A stretch of 64,000 nucleotides of DNA, taken from assembly GCA_003389385.1 (NCBI GenBank), contig QQVM01000020.1, forward strand, positions 221,001 through 285,000, written 5' to 3'. Of the stretch, positions 1-7,785 are shown piece by piece. Numbering within the stretch: the first letter of the stretch is position 1; each line of letters opens with the position of its first letter. The notes beneath the pieces were generated by a model. It worked only from the letters and a program-made list of their open reading frames with translations. It had not been told where the DNA came from and did no database searches. This stretch comes from Bacteroidota bacterium (lineage in GTDB: Bacteria > Bacteroidota > Bacteroidia > AKYH767-A > 2013-40CM-41-45). The position numbers were made by a program, and so were the translations under genes.

Positions 1-279
1 ATAGAAAAGAAAATGTTCGACTGGTTTAAAGAACAAATCAGCACTACAATACCGTATGATAATTTCAAGTTTGAAATGATAGATTCAACAAATGTTCTTG
101 AATCTCTGAATCGCTTTGTTGAGGATAATTCTGTCAATGTTATATCGGCTTCCACTCGTAAACGCAAGTTTTTTGATAAACTGACCAGCAGAAGTTTGAC
201 GAAAAAACTGGCTTATCACAGCCATATTCCTTTGCTGGCTTTTCATGCACAGCATTCGGGAGGTGTGCCTCTTTTTTAA
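1..279 (+). CDS. Universal stress protein (UspA family), C-terminal part, cut by window edge
   Basis: The reading frame is open from base 1, so the true start lies outside the window; the first ATG (13) is internal. The visible end has the typical UspA C-terminus: a stretch predicting a buried strand (VNVISASTRKR), then a loop and helix with SLTKKLAYHSHIPLLAF, which matches the family's pattern of a small-residue/Ser loop, a helix and a final hydrophobic strand. Bacteroidota often carry tandem-domain Usp proteins of about 270-290 residues, of which only the last third would be seen here. The ATP-binding glycine loop is not clearly visible. Neighbouring genes for nitrosative and low-oxygen stress fit a stress role. 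Confidence 0.72.
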   Translation: MEKKMFDWFKEQISTTIPYDNFKFEMIDSTNVLESLNRFVEDNSVNVISASTRKRKFFDKLTSRSLTKKLAYHSHIPLLAFHAQHSGGVPLF

Positions 280-304
280 ACAGCATCATTTCGTAATGTT
301 TTTG

Positions 305-340
305 ATGACCGGAGTCAATACTTAGTTTGACTGCGGTCAT
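305..340 (+). promoter_or_regulatory. Tandem Fnr/Crp-type operators upstream of ric
   Basis: Two 14-bp palindromes, ATGAC-CGGA-GTCAA (305-318) and TTGAC-TGCG-GTCAT (327-340), each fit TGA-N6-TCA and start 22 bp apart. The proximal one ends 22 nt before a -7-like element (CAATTTTG, 363-370), the same geometry as at six other promoters in this window. Because the two sites mirror each other, the whole stretch can also fold into a hairpin of 13 pairs with one G-G mismatch and an 8-nt loop. No T-run follows, which argues against its being only a terminator for the upstream stress gene. Confidence 0.6.
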
Positions 341-390
341 TCGAACTTTATGAATTGTGTATCAATTTTGCATTAAAAATCTGACAAAAA

Positions 391-1104
391 ATGATAGAAA
401 GTAAAAGTTTATCTCAAATAGTGATGGAATATCCATTCACAGTGCCCGTCTTAGAGAAGTATCATATGGACTATTGCTGCAAAGGCAAGCGACTGTTGTC
501 TCATAGTGTTGAAGATAAGAATTTGCTTAATGAAATTGTTTCTGAGATCGAAGTAGAAATTGAAAGGCAAAAACATTTGAGTGAATTGCCGGATTTTGAT
601 AAACTCAATCTTCAGGATCTGATCCAGTACATTGTTGATAAGCATCACACTTACGTAAGAGAGTCTGTGCCGCTTATTTTATTTCATCTTGATAAGGTTG
701 CCGGAAAGAAAGGGGACAGATATCCTGAAATGTTAAAAATTCGGGAACTTTTCAATGTGTTGAAAGAAGATTTGTTCTCACACATGGAAAAGGAAGAGCA
801 AATCCTGTTCCCAAGGATACTGAGCCTTTTGAATAAGGGAGAGAATATCCCTGCCAGTGATGAAATTGATCAGTCATTCATCGCAGCTCCGGTGGGTGTT
901 ATGGAGTGGGAGCATGAAAATGCAGGAAACATTCTGGCTGAGATCAGATCAGTTTCATCAAATTATAAACAGCCTAAAGATGCCTGCACAACACATACTT
1001 TGTGTTACCAGGAGTTACGCGAATTTGAAAAAGACCTTCACATGCACATTCATCTGGAGAACAATATTCTTTTCCCTAAATCACTTGGACTTTTTAAACT
1101 GTAA
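391..1104 (+). CDS. ric: RIC family di-iron protein (repair of iron centres; ScdA/YtfE type)
   Basis: Members restore iron-sulfur clusters damaged by nitric oxide or oxidants in the cytoplasm, using a hemerythrin-like di-iron centre. Residues 1-50 form the ScdA_N/DUF542 domain with the signature DYCCKGKR near residue 30. The rest is a hemerythrin-like four-helix bundle, with ligand-type residues in DKHHTYVRE, FSHMEKEEQILFPR, MEWEHENAG and HMHIHLENNILFPK. The length of 237 residues is normal for the family. It leads the cluster containing the NorC- and NorB-like genes, which fits a response to NO. The start at 391 places DUF542 at the N-terminus as expected, and tandem Fnr-type operators lie upstream. 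Confidence 0.92.
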   Translation: MIESKSLSQIVMEYPFTVPVLEKYHMDYCCKGKRLLSHSVEDKNLLNEIVSEIEVEIERQKHLSELPDFDKLNLQDLIQYIVDKHHTYVRESVPLILFHLDKVAGKKGDRYPEMLKIRELFNVLKEDLFSHMEKEEQILFPRILSLLNKGENIPASDEIDQSFIAAPVGVMEWEHENAGNILAEIRSVSSNYKQPKDACTTHTLCYQELREFEKDLHMHIHLENNILFPKSLGLFKL

Positions 1105-1127
1105 GCATTGCTGAGAAGAATGATGTG

Positions 1128-1514
1128 ATGCAAAAAAAACTTTCAAGAGTATATCAGCTTCTCATTGTAATTTTTGCATTGTTTACTGTTTGGGTGTATC
1201 TCGGTGCAACAAATTTGGCGGATAACGATATGGAATTCAGTGATGAGGCACTGTCCGGGAAAAAGTTGTTTCAGGATTATAACTGTTCATCCTGTCATCA
1301 GATATACGGACTGGGAGGATATCTGGGACCTGACTTAACTGATTTTGCATCGAAAGAATATAAAGGAGAAGATTACCTGAATGCGATGTTGCAGACAGGA
1401 CCTGGACAAATGCCGATATATTACTTCGATAGCGGGCAAGTTAGAAGTCTGTATGCTTATTTAAACGAGCTTTATCAAATTGATAAGAAAATGCAAAGTA
1501 TGTATCTAAAATAA
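1128..1514 (+). CDS. norC: NorC-like membrane-anchored cytochrome c
   Basis: Short protein with one N-terminal membrane anchor (about residues 8-26) and a single heme-c domain: CSSCH near residue 53 and a probable axial Met in GPGQMPIYYF. The run CHQIYGLGGYLGPDLT is characteristic of NorC, the electron-accepting subunit of cytochrome c-dependent nitric oxide reductase. It would face the periplasm and pass electrons to a NorB-type subunit. Here the NorB-like gene lies 2.8 kb downstream behind two PLP lyase genes, whereas norC and norB are usually adjacent. ATG at 1128 is preferred to the GTG at 1125. It sits 24 nt after ric and is probably co-transcribed. Confidence 0.85.
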   Translation: MQKKLSRVYQLLIVIFALFTVWVYLGATNLADNDMEFSDEALSGKKLFQDYNCSSCHQIYGLGGYLGPDLTDFASKEYKGEDYLNAMLQTGPGQMPIYYFDSGQVRSLYAYLNELYQIDKKMQSMYLK

Positions 1515-1525
1515 CTCATCGGGTA

Positions 1526-2914
1526 ATGAAGAAAAGTTCAGTAAAAAGATCCTGGGCCGAACCGTATAAGATTAAAATGGTCGAGCTACTTAAAATGAGC
1601 AGCAAAGAGGATCGGGAAAAGGCATTGATCGCTGCAGGTTACAATACCTTTTTGCTGAGATCGGCTGATGTGTACATAGACCTGCTGACTGACAGCGGAA
1701 CTTCTGCGATGTCTGACAGACAGTGGGCAGGAATGATGATGGGAGATGAAGCATATGCGGGCAGCGAAAATTATTACAACCTTGAAAAAGTTGTAAAAAA
1801 AGTATACGGGTACCGATATCTCATTCCAACACATCAAGGGCGCGGAGCCGAGCATATCCTTTCAAAAATCCTTATAAAAAAAGGCGATGTCATTCCTGGA
1901 AACATGTATTTCACTACCACAAGGCTTCACCAGGAGCTTTCCGGAGGTCGTTTCGAAGACATTATAATTGATGAAGCACATGATCCTGAAAGTGAGTTTC
2001 CTTTTAAGGGTAATGTAGATCTAGGAAAACTCGATCAAATCGTCAGCAGACACGGTGCCTCAAAAATCCCTTATGTTTCGATTGCAACTTCTGTGAACAT
2101 GGCAGGAGGACAACCGATTTCAATGGAGAATCTCAGGAACTTGCGCCAATATACTGCTGAGAAAGGAATAAGAGTGATTCACGACATGACCAGAGTAGCA
2201 GAGAACGCCCACTTTATTAAAGTTCGTGAAAAAGGATATTCCGGGAAATCCATTCGGGAAATTATACATGAAATATGCAGCCTTACCGATGGAGCAACGA
2301 TGAGTGCAAAAAAAGATGCATTGGTAAACATTGGTGGATTTCTCGCAGTCAACGAACGACAAGTTTTCGAACAGGCTCGAAGTCTTGTTGTTGTTTATGA
2401 AGGATTGCACACCTATGGAGGACTTGCCGGCAGAGATATGGAGGCAATGGCCATCGGAATTGAAGAATCTGTCCATGATGATCATATTCAGGCCAGAATA
2501 GGGCAGGTTGAATACCTTGGCAGAAAGCTCATGGAAAGTGGAATTCCTATTGTAAGACCTATCGGAGGTCATGGCATTTTCATAGATGCAAAAAAGTTTC
2601 TGCCTCATATAGATCAGAATAATTATCCTGCTCAGTCACTTGCTGCGGAGATATTCCTTGACTCAGGTGTGCGATCCATGGAAAGGGGAATTGTTTCTGC
2701 CGGAAGAAACCCAGACACCGGTAAAAACAATAAGCCTGAATTGGAGCTTGTCCGTCTTACCATCCCAAGAAGAGTGTACACACAAGCACATATGGATGTG
2801 GTGGCTGAAAGTGTGATTGAAGTGCACAGAAACCGAAAGCGAATCAGAGGGCTTAAAATGATTTATGAACCGAAGTACCTGCGCTTTTTTCAGGCCAGGT
2901 TCAAGCCTGTGTGA
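1526..2914 (+). CDS. tpl: Tyrosine phenol-lyase (PLP-dependent beta-eliminating lyase)
   Basis: Probably splits L-tyrosine into phenol, pyruvate and ammonia (EC 4.1.99.2) in the cytoplasm. The 462 residues are near-collinear with the Citrobacter enzyme: LLTDSGTSAMS, GDEAYAGSENYY (PLP-stacking Tyr), YFTTTR, HDMTR (PLP-binding Asp and Arg), MSAKKD (Schiff-base Lys about 263), SMERGI and LRFFQARF. The SMERGI and RFF elements separate it from tryptophanase, which has an AVE-G element and RHF. It starts 11 nt after norC and ends 22 nt before a tryptophanase gene. Such lyases are uncommon within a nor cluster. Substrate preference is inferred from these motifs only. Confidence 0.88.
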   Translation: MKKSSVKRSWAEPYKIKMVELLKMSSKEDREKALIAAGYNTFLLRSADVYIDLLTDSGTSAMSDRQWAGMMMGDEAYAGSENYYNLEKVVKKVYGYRYLIPTHQGRGAEHILSKILIKKGDVIPGNMYFTTTRLHQELSGGRFEDIIIDEAHDPESEFPFKGNVDLGKLDQIVSRHGASKIPYVSIATSVNMAGGQPISMENLRNLRQYTAEKGIRVIHDMTRVAENAHFIKVREKGYSGKSIREIIHEICSLTDGATMSAKKDALVNIGGFLAVNERQVFEQARSLVVVYEGLHTYGGLAGRDMEAMAIGIEESVHDDHIQARIGQVEYLGRKLMESGIPIVRPIGGHGIFIDAKKFLPHIDQNNYPAQSLAAEIFLDSGVRSMERGIVSAGRNPDTGKNNKPELELVRLTIPRRVYTQAHMDVVAESVIEVHRNRKRIRGLKMIYEPKYLRFFQARFKPV

Positions 2915-2936
2915 TAATTTGGACTAAATGAGCTAA

Positions 2937-4313
2937 ATGGAATTCAAGACTATCATAGAACCCTTCCGAATAAAGTCAGTTGAACAAATTCAGTTGTCAA
3001 CTGCTGAACAAAGGCAAAAATTCATCAGGGAAGCCCATTACAATCCTTTCCTGCTGAGAAGCAACCAGGTGATCATCGACTTGCTGACTGACAGCGGAAC
3101 ATCAGCGATGAGCGCTGATCAATGGGCGGCAATCATGCGTGGTGACGAATCTTATGCAGGAGCTGAAAGCTGGTATCGTTTTGAATCTGCAGTTTCCGAT
3201 CTGACAGGAATGCCTTTCATTCTTCCAGCTCATCAGGGTAGAGCGGCGGAGAGAATTCTTTATTCAATTCGCGGAGGAAAAGACAAAATGTTTGTAAGCA
3301 ATACGCATTTTGATACAACTCGCGCAAACATTGAATTTACTGGAGCGATGGCAATGGATATTCCAGTGAAGGAATCTGCAAATTTCAGCAGCGAGGAAAG
3401 GTTTAAAGGGAACCTTGACCTGAAACTTTTAGAAGACCAAATTCTTGCTAATGGTCCGGAAAACATGGGAGGAGTGATTGTTACTGTAACAAATAATTCT
3501 GGTGGCGGTCAGCCCGTTAGTTTCAGCAACCTAAAGGAAGTAAGCAGAATATGCAGGCAACACAATGTCATGCTGATTCTGGATGCATGCAGGATTGCTG
3601 AAAACGCTTATTTCATCAGGGAGTTTGAAAAAGGATGTGAACAATATTCATATTCTGAAATCGCGAGGATGATGTGTGATCTCTGCGATGCTGTCATCAT
3701 GAGCGCGAAAAAAGACGCGCTTGTTAATATGGGTGGTTTTCTTGCATTACGGGATAAAAAGTTAGCGGATGAATGTATCCAGTCTTTGATCATTACTGAA
3801 GGTTTCACGACTTATGGCGGACTTAGTGGAAGAGATATGGAAGCGATCGCTGTAGGACTTAAGGAGGTTTTTAATCCGGATTATCTCAGATACAGGGTGC
3901 GAAGTACCGGTTATCTCGGAGATTCATTGAAAAAATCCGGAATACCTGTAATGTCTCCTTCTGGTGGACATGCCGTATACATAGTAGCTTCAGAGTTTTA
4001 TTCTCATATACCAGTGAATCAGTATCCCGGACAAACTCTTGTTTGCGAGTTGTACAAAGCAGGAGGAATCCGCGCAGTAGAAGTTGGTTCCGTAATGTTT
4101 GGAAAGTATGATGAGAAAGGAGATCTGATTCCTGCCAGATATGAACTTGTCCGTCTTGCAATACCAAGAAGAGTTTACACTCAAAGTCACATAGATTATG
4201 TCATTGAAGTTTGTGATCATGTATACAAGAACAGAAAGGAAGCTAGAGGAATGAAAATCACTTATGAGCCAGGTTTTTTGAGACATTTTACATCCAGATT
4301 TGAACCTGTATGA
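2937..4313 (+). CDS. tnaA: Tryptophanase (PLP-dependent beta-eliminating lyase)
   Basis: Paralogue of the preceding gene, probably converting L-tryptophan to indole, pyruvate and ammonia (EC 4.1.99.1). Shared core motifs are LLTDSGTSAMS, RGDESYAGAE, THFDTTR, LDACRIAEN, MSAKKDALVNMGG (Schiff-base Lys about 259), TYGGLSGRDMEA and PRRVYTQSH. Tryptophanase-specific positions are IRAVEVGS and LRHFTSRF; the His in the latter matches the catalytic-site His of E. coli TnaA. Length (458 residues) is normal, slightly shorter than E. coli. No TnaC-like leader peptide and no tryptophan permease gene is present. It lies between the tyrosine lyase and a NorB-like gene on the same strand. Confidence 0.87.
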   Translation: MEFKTIIEPFRIKSVEQIQLSTAEQRQKFIREAHYNPFLLRSNQVIIDLLTDSGTSAMSADQWAAIMRGDESYAGAESWYRFESAVSDLTGMPFILPAHQGRAAERILYSIRGGKDKMFVSNTHFDTTRANIEFTGAMAMDIPVKESANFSSEERFKGNLDLKLLEDQILANGPENMGGVIVTVTNNSGGGQPVSFSNLKEVSRICRQHNVMLILDACRIAENAYFIREFEKGCEQYSYSEIARMMCDLCDAVIMSAKKDALVNMGGFLALRDKKLADECIQSLIITEGFTTYGGLSGRDMEAIAVGLKEVFNPDYLRYRVRSTGYLGDSLKKSGIPVMSPSGGHAVYIVASEFYSHIPVNQYPGQTLVCELYKAGGIRAVEVGSVMFGKYDEKGDLIPARYELVRLAIPRRVYTQSHIDYVIEVCDHVYKNRKEARGMKITYEPGFLRHFTSRFEPV

Positions 4314-4348
4314 TCTGATTTCTAAAGTAAATAACAGATAAATAATAC

Positions 4349-5719
4349 ATGAGACTTATAACTGAGAATAAAATCAGCCTTCTTACCTCAGTTTCTGTTA
4401 TCTCTGCGTTATTGTTTTTACTGATTGGCCTGTTGGCAGGATTAGCTTCCAGCCTACAATATATATTTCCCGATTTTCTGAAATCATCGCTGCCATTTTC
4501 TCATTTGCGTCCAATTCATACTTCACTTGTCATTTCCTGGATAGTAATGGCAGCCTGCGGTGGGATCTATTTTTACCTCAGGGAAATCAAAGGAAATGAA
4601 TTGAAATTTCAGCGGTTTGGATGGCTTCAGGTAATCATGTTTATTACAGCGAATATCATTGCCTGCTGTGCATACGCTTTCGGATACTTCGGTGGCAGAG
4701 AGTATCTGGAGTTTCATCCGTCAATAGCGATTCCCTTGCTGGTTTCATGGCTGGCTTTCGGAATTTTCTTCGTAAAAAATACCGCAGAAGTCCGAAAAAA
4801 TCCTCCGGTTTATATTTACATGTGGATTACCGGTATAGTATTTTTTATTCTGACACTTACAGAGTCTCAACTGTGGTTATTCAGGCATTTCTCCGGAAAT
4901 CCGGTAAGGGATGTCACTGTCCAGTGGAAAGCGCTAGGAATGATGGTCGGAAGTTGGAACATGCTTGTCTATGGAACAGCATTTTATCTTCTTGTCAGGA
5001 TAAGCGGTGATGAAAATTCCGCACGATCAGGCAAGTCTTTCTTCTTCTATTTTCTTGGATTTATAAATCTGCTGTTCAACTGGGGGCATCACACTTATGT
5101 TGTGCCAGCTTCTCCCTGGATAAAAAATATCGCTTACATCATCAGCATGACCGAATTAATCATTCTGTTCAGGATTATTTGGGAATGGAAGCAATCACTC
5201 AGAGAAAGTGCAAAACACCTTCATTTGATGTCTTACAGGTTCATCATGGCAGCGGACGTGTGGATTTTCATTAACCTTATACTTGCAATTGGAATATCAG
5301 TGCCTTGGGTCAATTCTTTCACTCATGGAACTCATATTACTGTGGCTCATGCAATGGGCGCAACAATTGGCATCAACTGCATGATTCTTTTCGCATCACT
5401 GATTTATATTCAGGAAAAAGTAAACAGTTCAGTCATATCAGGTAAAAGAAAATCACTCAATGCGGGATTTTTCGTCAGCAACTTTTCCTTATTTGTCTTC
5501 TGGATGGCCTTACTAGCCGCTGGGATGCAAAATATCATAAACCGAAATGAAATGCATTTCGGGCTTTTAAAGAGTTTGCTTCTCCCATACTACAAAGTTC
5601 TCTTTTTTTCAGGGGCTATGCTCTTCATTGGTTTATTGTTTTTGATTCTTCCTTTGATTTCACTTTATATACAAAGAAAATATCAGATTTCAAATAATCT
5701 TTCGTTTTCTCAACTTTGA
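4349..5719 (+). CDS. NorB-like heme-copper oxidase superfamily subunit I, probable ligand losses
   Basis: Membrane protein of 456 residues with about 12 predicted transmembrane helices, the size and fold of NorB/CcoN. Retained elements are His57 in RPIHTSL (helix II low-spin heme ligand), the HH pair in WGHHTY (residues 247-248, helix VII metal-site ligands) and His334 in VAHAMGA (helix X, high-spin heme ligand). Two positions differ from functional relatives. Helix VI reads VQWKALGMMVGSW, with no His or Glu where NorB has HLWVE and CcoN has YGHNA. The second His of the helix X HxH pair is Met336. It may be a divergent NO reductase or a heme protein with another function. It closes the ric-norC-tpl-tnaA cluster, 35 nt after tnaA. 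Confidence 0.75.
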   Translation: MRLITENKISLLTSVSVISALLFLLIGLLAGLASSLQYIFPDFLKSSLPFSHLRPIHTSLVISWIVMAACGGIYFYLREIKGNELKFQRFGWLQVIMFITANIIACCAYAFGYFGGREYLEFHPSIAIPLLVSWLAFGIFFVKNTAEVRKNPPVYIYMWITGIVFFILTLTESQLWLFRHFSGNPVRDVTVQWKALGMMVGSWNMLVYGTAFYLLVRISGDENSARSGKSFFFYFLGFINLLFNWGHHTYVVPASPWIKNIAYIISMTELIILFRIIWEWKQSLRESAKHLHLMSYRFIMAADVWIFINLILAIGISVPWVNSFTHGTHITVAHAMGATIGINCMILFASLIYIQEKVNSSVISGKRKSLNAGFFVSNFSLFVFWMALLAAGMQNIINRNEMHFGLLKSLLLPYYKVLFFSGAMLFIGLLFLILPLISLYIQRKYQISNNLSFSQL

Positions 5720-5759
5720 TGCTGGTCATTTTTTTGCCGAGTATTTCCGCGGACATTTG
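5716..5759 (+). promoter_or_regulatory. Fnr/Crp-type operator and -7-like element for the mbnP-mbnH pair
   Basis: TTGAT-GCTG-GTCAT (5716-5729) overlaps the stop codon of the NorB-like gene. The -7-like element GACATTTG (5752-5759, one mismatch to TAnnTTTG) begins 22 nt after it. The same spacing is seen upstream of ric, fnr and ccoS. There is no second palindrome at the 22-bp position. The proposed start codon (5780) lies 21 nt downstream of the -7-like element. Confidence 0.45.
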
Positions 5760-5779
5760 TGGGAAATTGCTCAACAATC

Positions 5780-6511
5780 ATGAGATTACGCCTTTTGTTT
5801 TTCCTGCTGCTCATCGCAGTCATAAATGCTTGCAAAAAAGATGATGAGCAGAGTGTTGCCCCTGGTATTGTTAATACAAGTCTGAATATTGAGATATCTT
5901 ATGAAGTAGACGGTCAGTCTCTTCGATTTGATACTTCAGGCTATACATGTGATGCAGGATATAATTACAGCGTAAGCCGGCTTTGGTATTACCTTGGGAA
6001 TGTATGCATGATACGTCAGGATTCTTCATTGGAACTTTTGAAGAATTTTCATTTCGCTGACGCAGCAGATGCAAGCACTTCTCAAATTGCAATATCAAAT
6101 GCAAAGGAAGAAAGCTACATAGGATTGCAGTTTTTAATAGGTTTGGATTCCTTGCACAATCAGCCCGGATATTTACCTGCTACCAGCCAGAATCTGAATA
6201 TGGAATGGCCTGTCATGATGGGAGGGGGTTATCATTTTCTCAAGTTTGAAGGTCACTTTAGTGACTCTTCGGGACTTCATGGTTTTGCAATGCATCTTGG
6301 TACTAATAATGCTTTGGGAAAATGTGTCATTTATCATCCAATACTTATTCAATCAGGAACTAACAAGTTGCGACTCGCCATGAACCTTAATGAATGGTTC
6401 AGGAATCCTTTTTTGTATGACTTTAATATTGATGGAAATTATTCCATGGGTAATATGGCCGCAATGATGAAATTAAGCCAAAACGGAAATGATGTGTTTA
6501 TTGTCAAATAA
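5780..6511 (+). CDS. mbnP: MbnP-like copper-binding lipoprotein
   Basis: Predicted lipoprotein: a hydrophobic leader ends at AVINAC (lipobox Cys about 18). It resembles the MbnP/CorA family, periplasmic or surface proteins that bind copper after a partner di-heme enzyme (MbnH) oxidises a tryptophan to kynurenine. The diagnostic stretch is MEWPVMMGGGYHFLKFEGHF; Trp143 in it is the candidate for modification, and nearby His152, His159, His167 and His172 could help bind copper. The next gene is a di-heme MbnH-like protein overlapping by 23 bp, the pairing expected of the family. ATG at 5780 is preferred over an upstream GTG (5759) because it starts the lipoprotein signal. No methanobactin biosynthesis genes are nearby. 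Confidence 0.8.
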   Translation: MRLRLLFFLLLIAVINACKKDDEQSVAPGIVNTSLNIEISYEVDGQSLRFDTSGYTCDAGYNYSVSRLWYYLGNVCMIRQDSSLELLKNFHFADAADASTSQIAISNAKEESYIGLQFLIGLDSLHNQPGYLPATSQNLNMEWPVMMGGGYHFLKFEGHFSDSSGLHGFAMHLGTNNALGKCVIYHPILIQSGTNKLRLAMNLNEWFRNPFLYDFNIDGNYSMGNMAAMMKLSQNGNDVFIVK

Positions 6512-7592
6512 AGTAATTAGGTCTTTGTACCTCTTAATCCCCGCATTCTGCCTTACATTCTTTTTCAATTCCTGTACAAGAGAGAATGAGGAGGAGATTA
6601 TCGCGAACAATCAATACCAGACTGTTCCTTATCATATCAGAGTGCCTTCAGGCTGGCCTGAACCATCCATCCCGGATTTTAACCAGACGACTGTGGAAGG
6701 TGTTCGACTGGGACGAATGCTTTTTTACGATCCAATCCTTTCCAGCAACGGACTAACCTGTTCTTCCTGCCATCCTCAGGACAGGGCCTTTGCTGTTCCA
6801 TTCAGAATTAACAGCAGAAATGAAGTTGTCAGTATCCCTCCGATAATGAATCTGGCTTTCAATCCGGATTGGGGATGGAAAGGACAGGATCTGGTTCTTG
6901 ACCATTTACCGCTGACGGATTTCAGTCCTGAATTTTTTAATACCAATATGGACACACTTGTCAGCAGAATTAAAAAGCATAATCTCTACCCGCTTTATTT
7001 TCGAGAAGCGTTCGGAATCGGAGATGTGGCCAATATTTCACATTCAGAACTGCAGCACAAAATTTCTTATGCTTTGATACAGTTTGTCAGAACAGTGATT
7101 TCTGATAATTCAAAATTTGATAAAGTGATGAGGCGCGAGGCAGCTTTTTCGCCGGAAGAACTTTCCGGAGCAAATATCTTCTTCACTGAAAAAGGGGATT
7201 GTTTTCATTGTCACGGCACACCATTATTTACTAACAATACTTTCAATAATACAGGACTGGATTCCATTTTGTCCGGTCAAAATCTTGGCCGTTACCTTTT
7301 CACCGGACTTAACAGCGACAAGGGAAAGTTTAGTTCACCTTCTTTACGGAACATTGAGCTGACAGCGCCTTATATGCATGACAGTCGCTTCAATACCCTC
7401 GAAGAAGTTGTGGAGTTCTATAATTCCGGCGTTAGATGGAATTCTCCGAATATTGATCCGGTGATGACTAAGCCATTCAAAGAATACGGATTAAATCTGA
7501 CTCCTTCCGAAAAAAGTGATCTTATCTCTTTTCTGAAAACACTGACAGATACTTCATTTTTAACCAACCCGGATTATGCAAATCCCTTTTAA
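6489..7592 (+). CDS. mbnH: MbnH-like di-heme cytochrome (bacterial CCP/MauG family), lipoprotein
   Basis: Has two heme-c motifs, CSSCH (residues 91-95) and CFHCH (238-242), on a cytochrome c peroxidase/MauG scaffold: LGRMLFYDPILSSNGLTCSSCH-type N-terminal half, a heme domain in the middle, and APYMHDSRFNTLEEVVEFY at the end. A lipobox-like FFNSC ends the signal. MbnH enzymes form a bis-Fe(IV) state and oxidise a Trp of the partner MbnP. Adjacency to an MbnP-like gene is the main reason to prefer this over ordinary peroxidase. The 23-bp overlap suggests translational coupling; TTG at 6501 is an alternative start. Confidence 0.82.
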   Translation: MMCLLSNKVIRSLYLLIPAFCLTFFFNSCTRENEEEIIANNQYQTVPYHIRVPSGWPEPSIPDFNQTTVEGVRLGRMLFYDPILSSNGLTCSSCHPQDRAFAVPFRINSRNEVVSIPPIMNLAFNPDWGWKGQDLVLDHLPLTDFSPEFFNTNMDTLVSRIKKHNLYPLYFREAFGIGDVANISHSELQHKISYALIQFVRTVISDNSKFDKVMRREAAFSPEELSGANIFFTEKGDCFHCHGTPLFTNNTFNNTGLDSILSGQNLGRYLFTGLNSDKGKFSSPSLRNIELTAPYMHDSRFNTLEEVVEFYNSGVRWNSPNIDPVMTKPFKEYGLNLTPSEKSDLISFLKTLTDTSFLTNPDYANPF

Positions 7593-7717
7593 TAAATTTT
7601 CTGAGCAGGATCATTCATCCTTCCAGCATGATTATACAATTCTTTTCATGACATTTTTCATCTTTTTATCTGCTCTTTCTTTTTGTTAAAAAAAATGTTT
7701 ATTAAATTTAATAATGC

Positions 7718-7762
7718 ATGATTTGCATCATACTTCAATTATTTTTTGTCATGCTATTTCAC
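7718..7762 (+). promoter_or_regulatory. Fnr-type operator upstream of nrdJ
   Basis: ATGAT-TTGC-ATCAT (7718-7731) is a perfect palindrome of the TGAT-N4-ATCA type. TATTTCAC (7755-7762), a weak -7-like sequence, begins 23 nt after it. Two further TGA-N6-TCA matches lie in the same intergenic stretch (7601-7614 and 7648-7661), but not at the 22-bp phase. Control by oxygen would fit, because class II ribonucleotide reductase works with or without oxygen. No cobalamin riboswitch was recognised between 7593 and 7785. Confidence 0.55.
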
Positions 7763-7785
7763 CCGGAATTTGAAAATCGCATGTG

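Noticed and set aside
7601..7661. Two further TGA-N6-TCA matches upstream of nrdJ (7601-7614, 7648-7661)
   Set aside because: Too far from the start and not in 22-bp phase with the main site; could be chance in AT-rich DNA.
7593..7785. Cobalamin riboswitch before nrdJ
   Set aside because: No conserved B12-box-like sequence was found and the gap is short.
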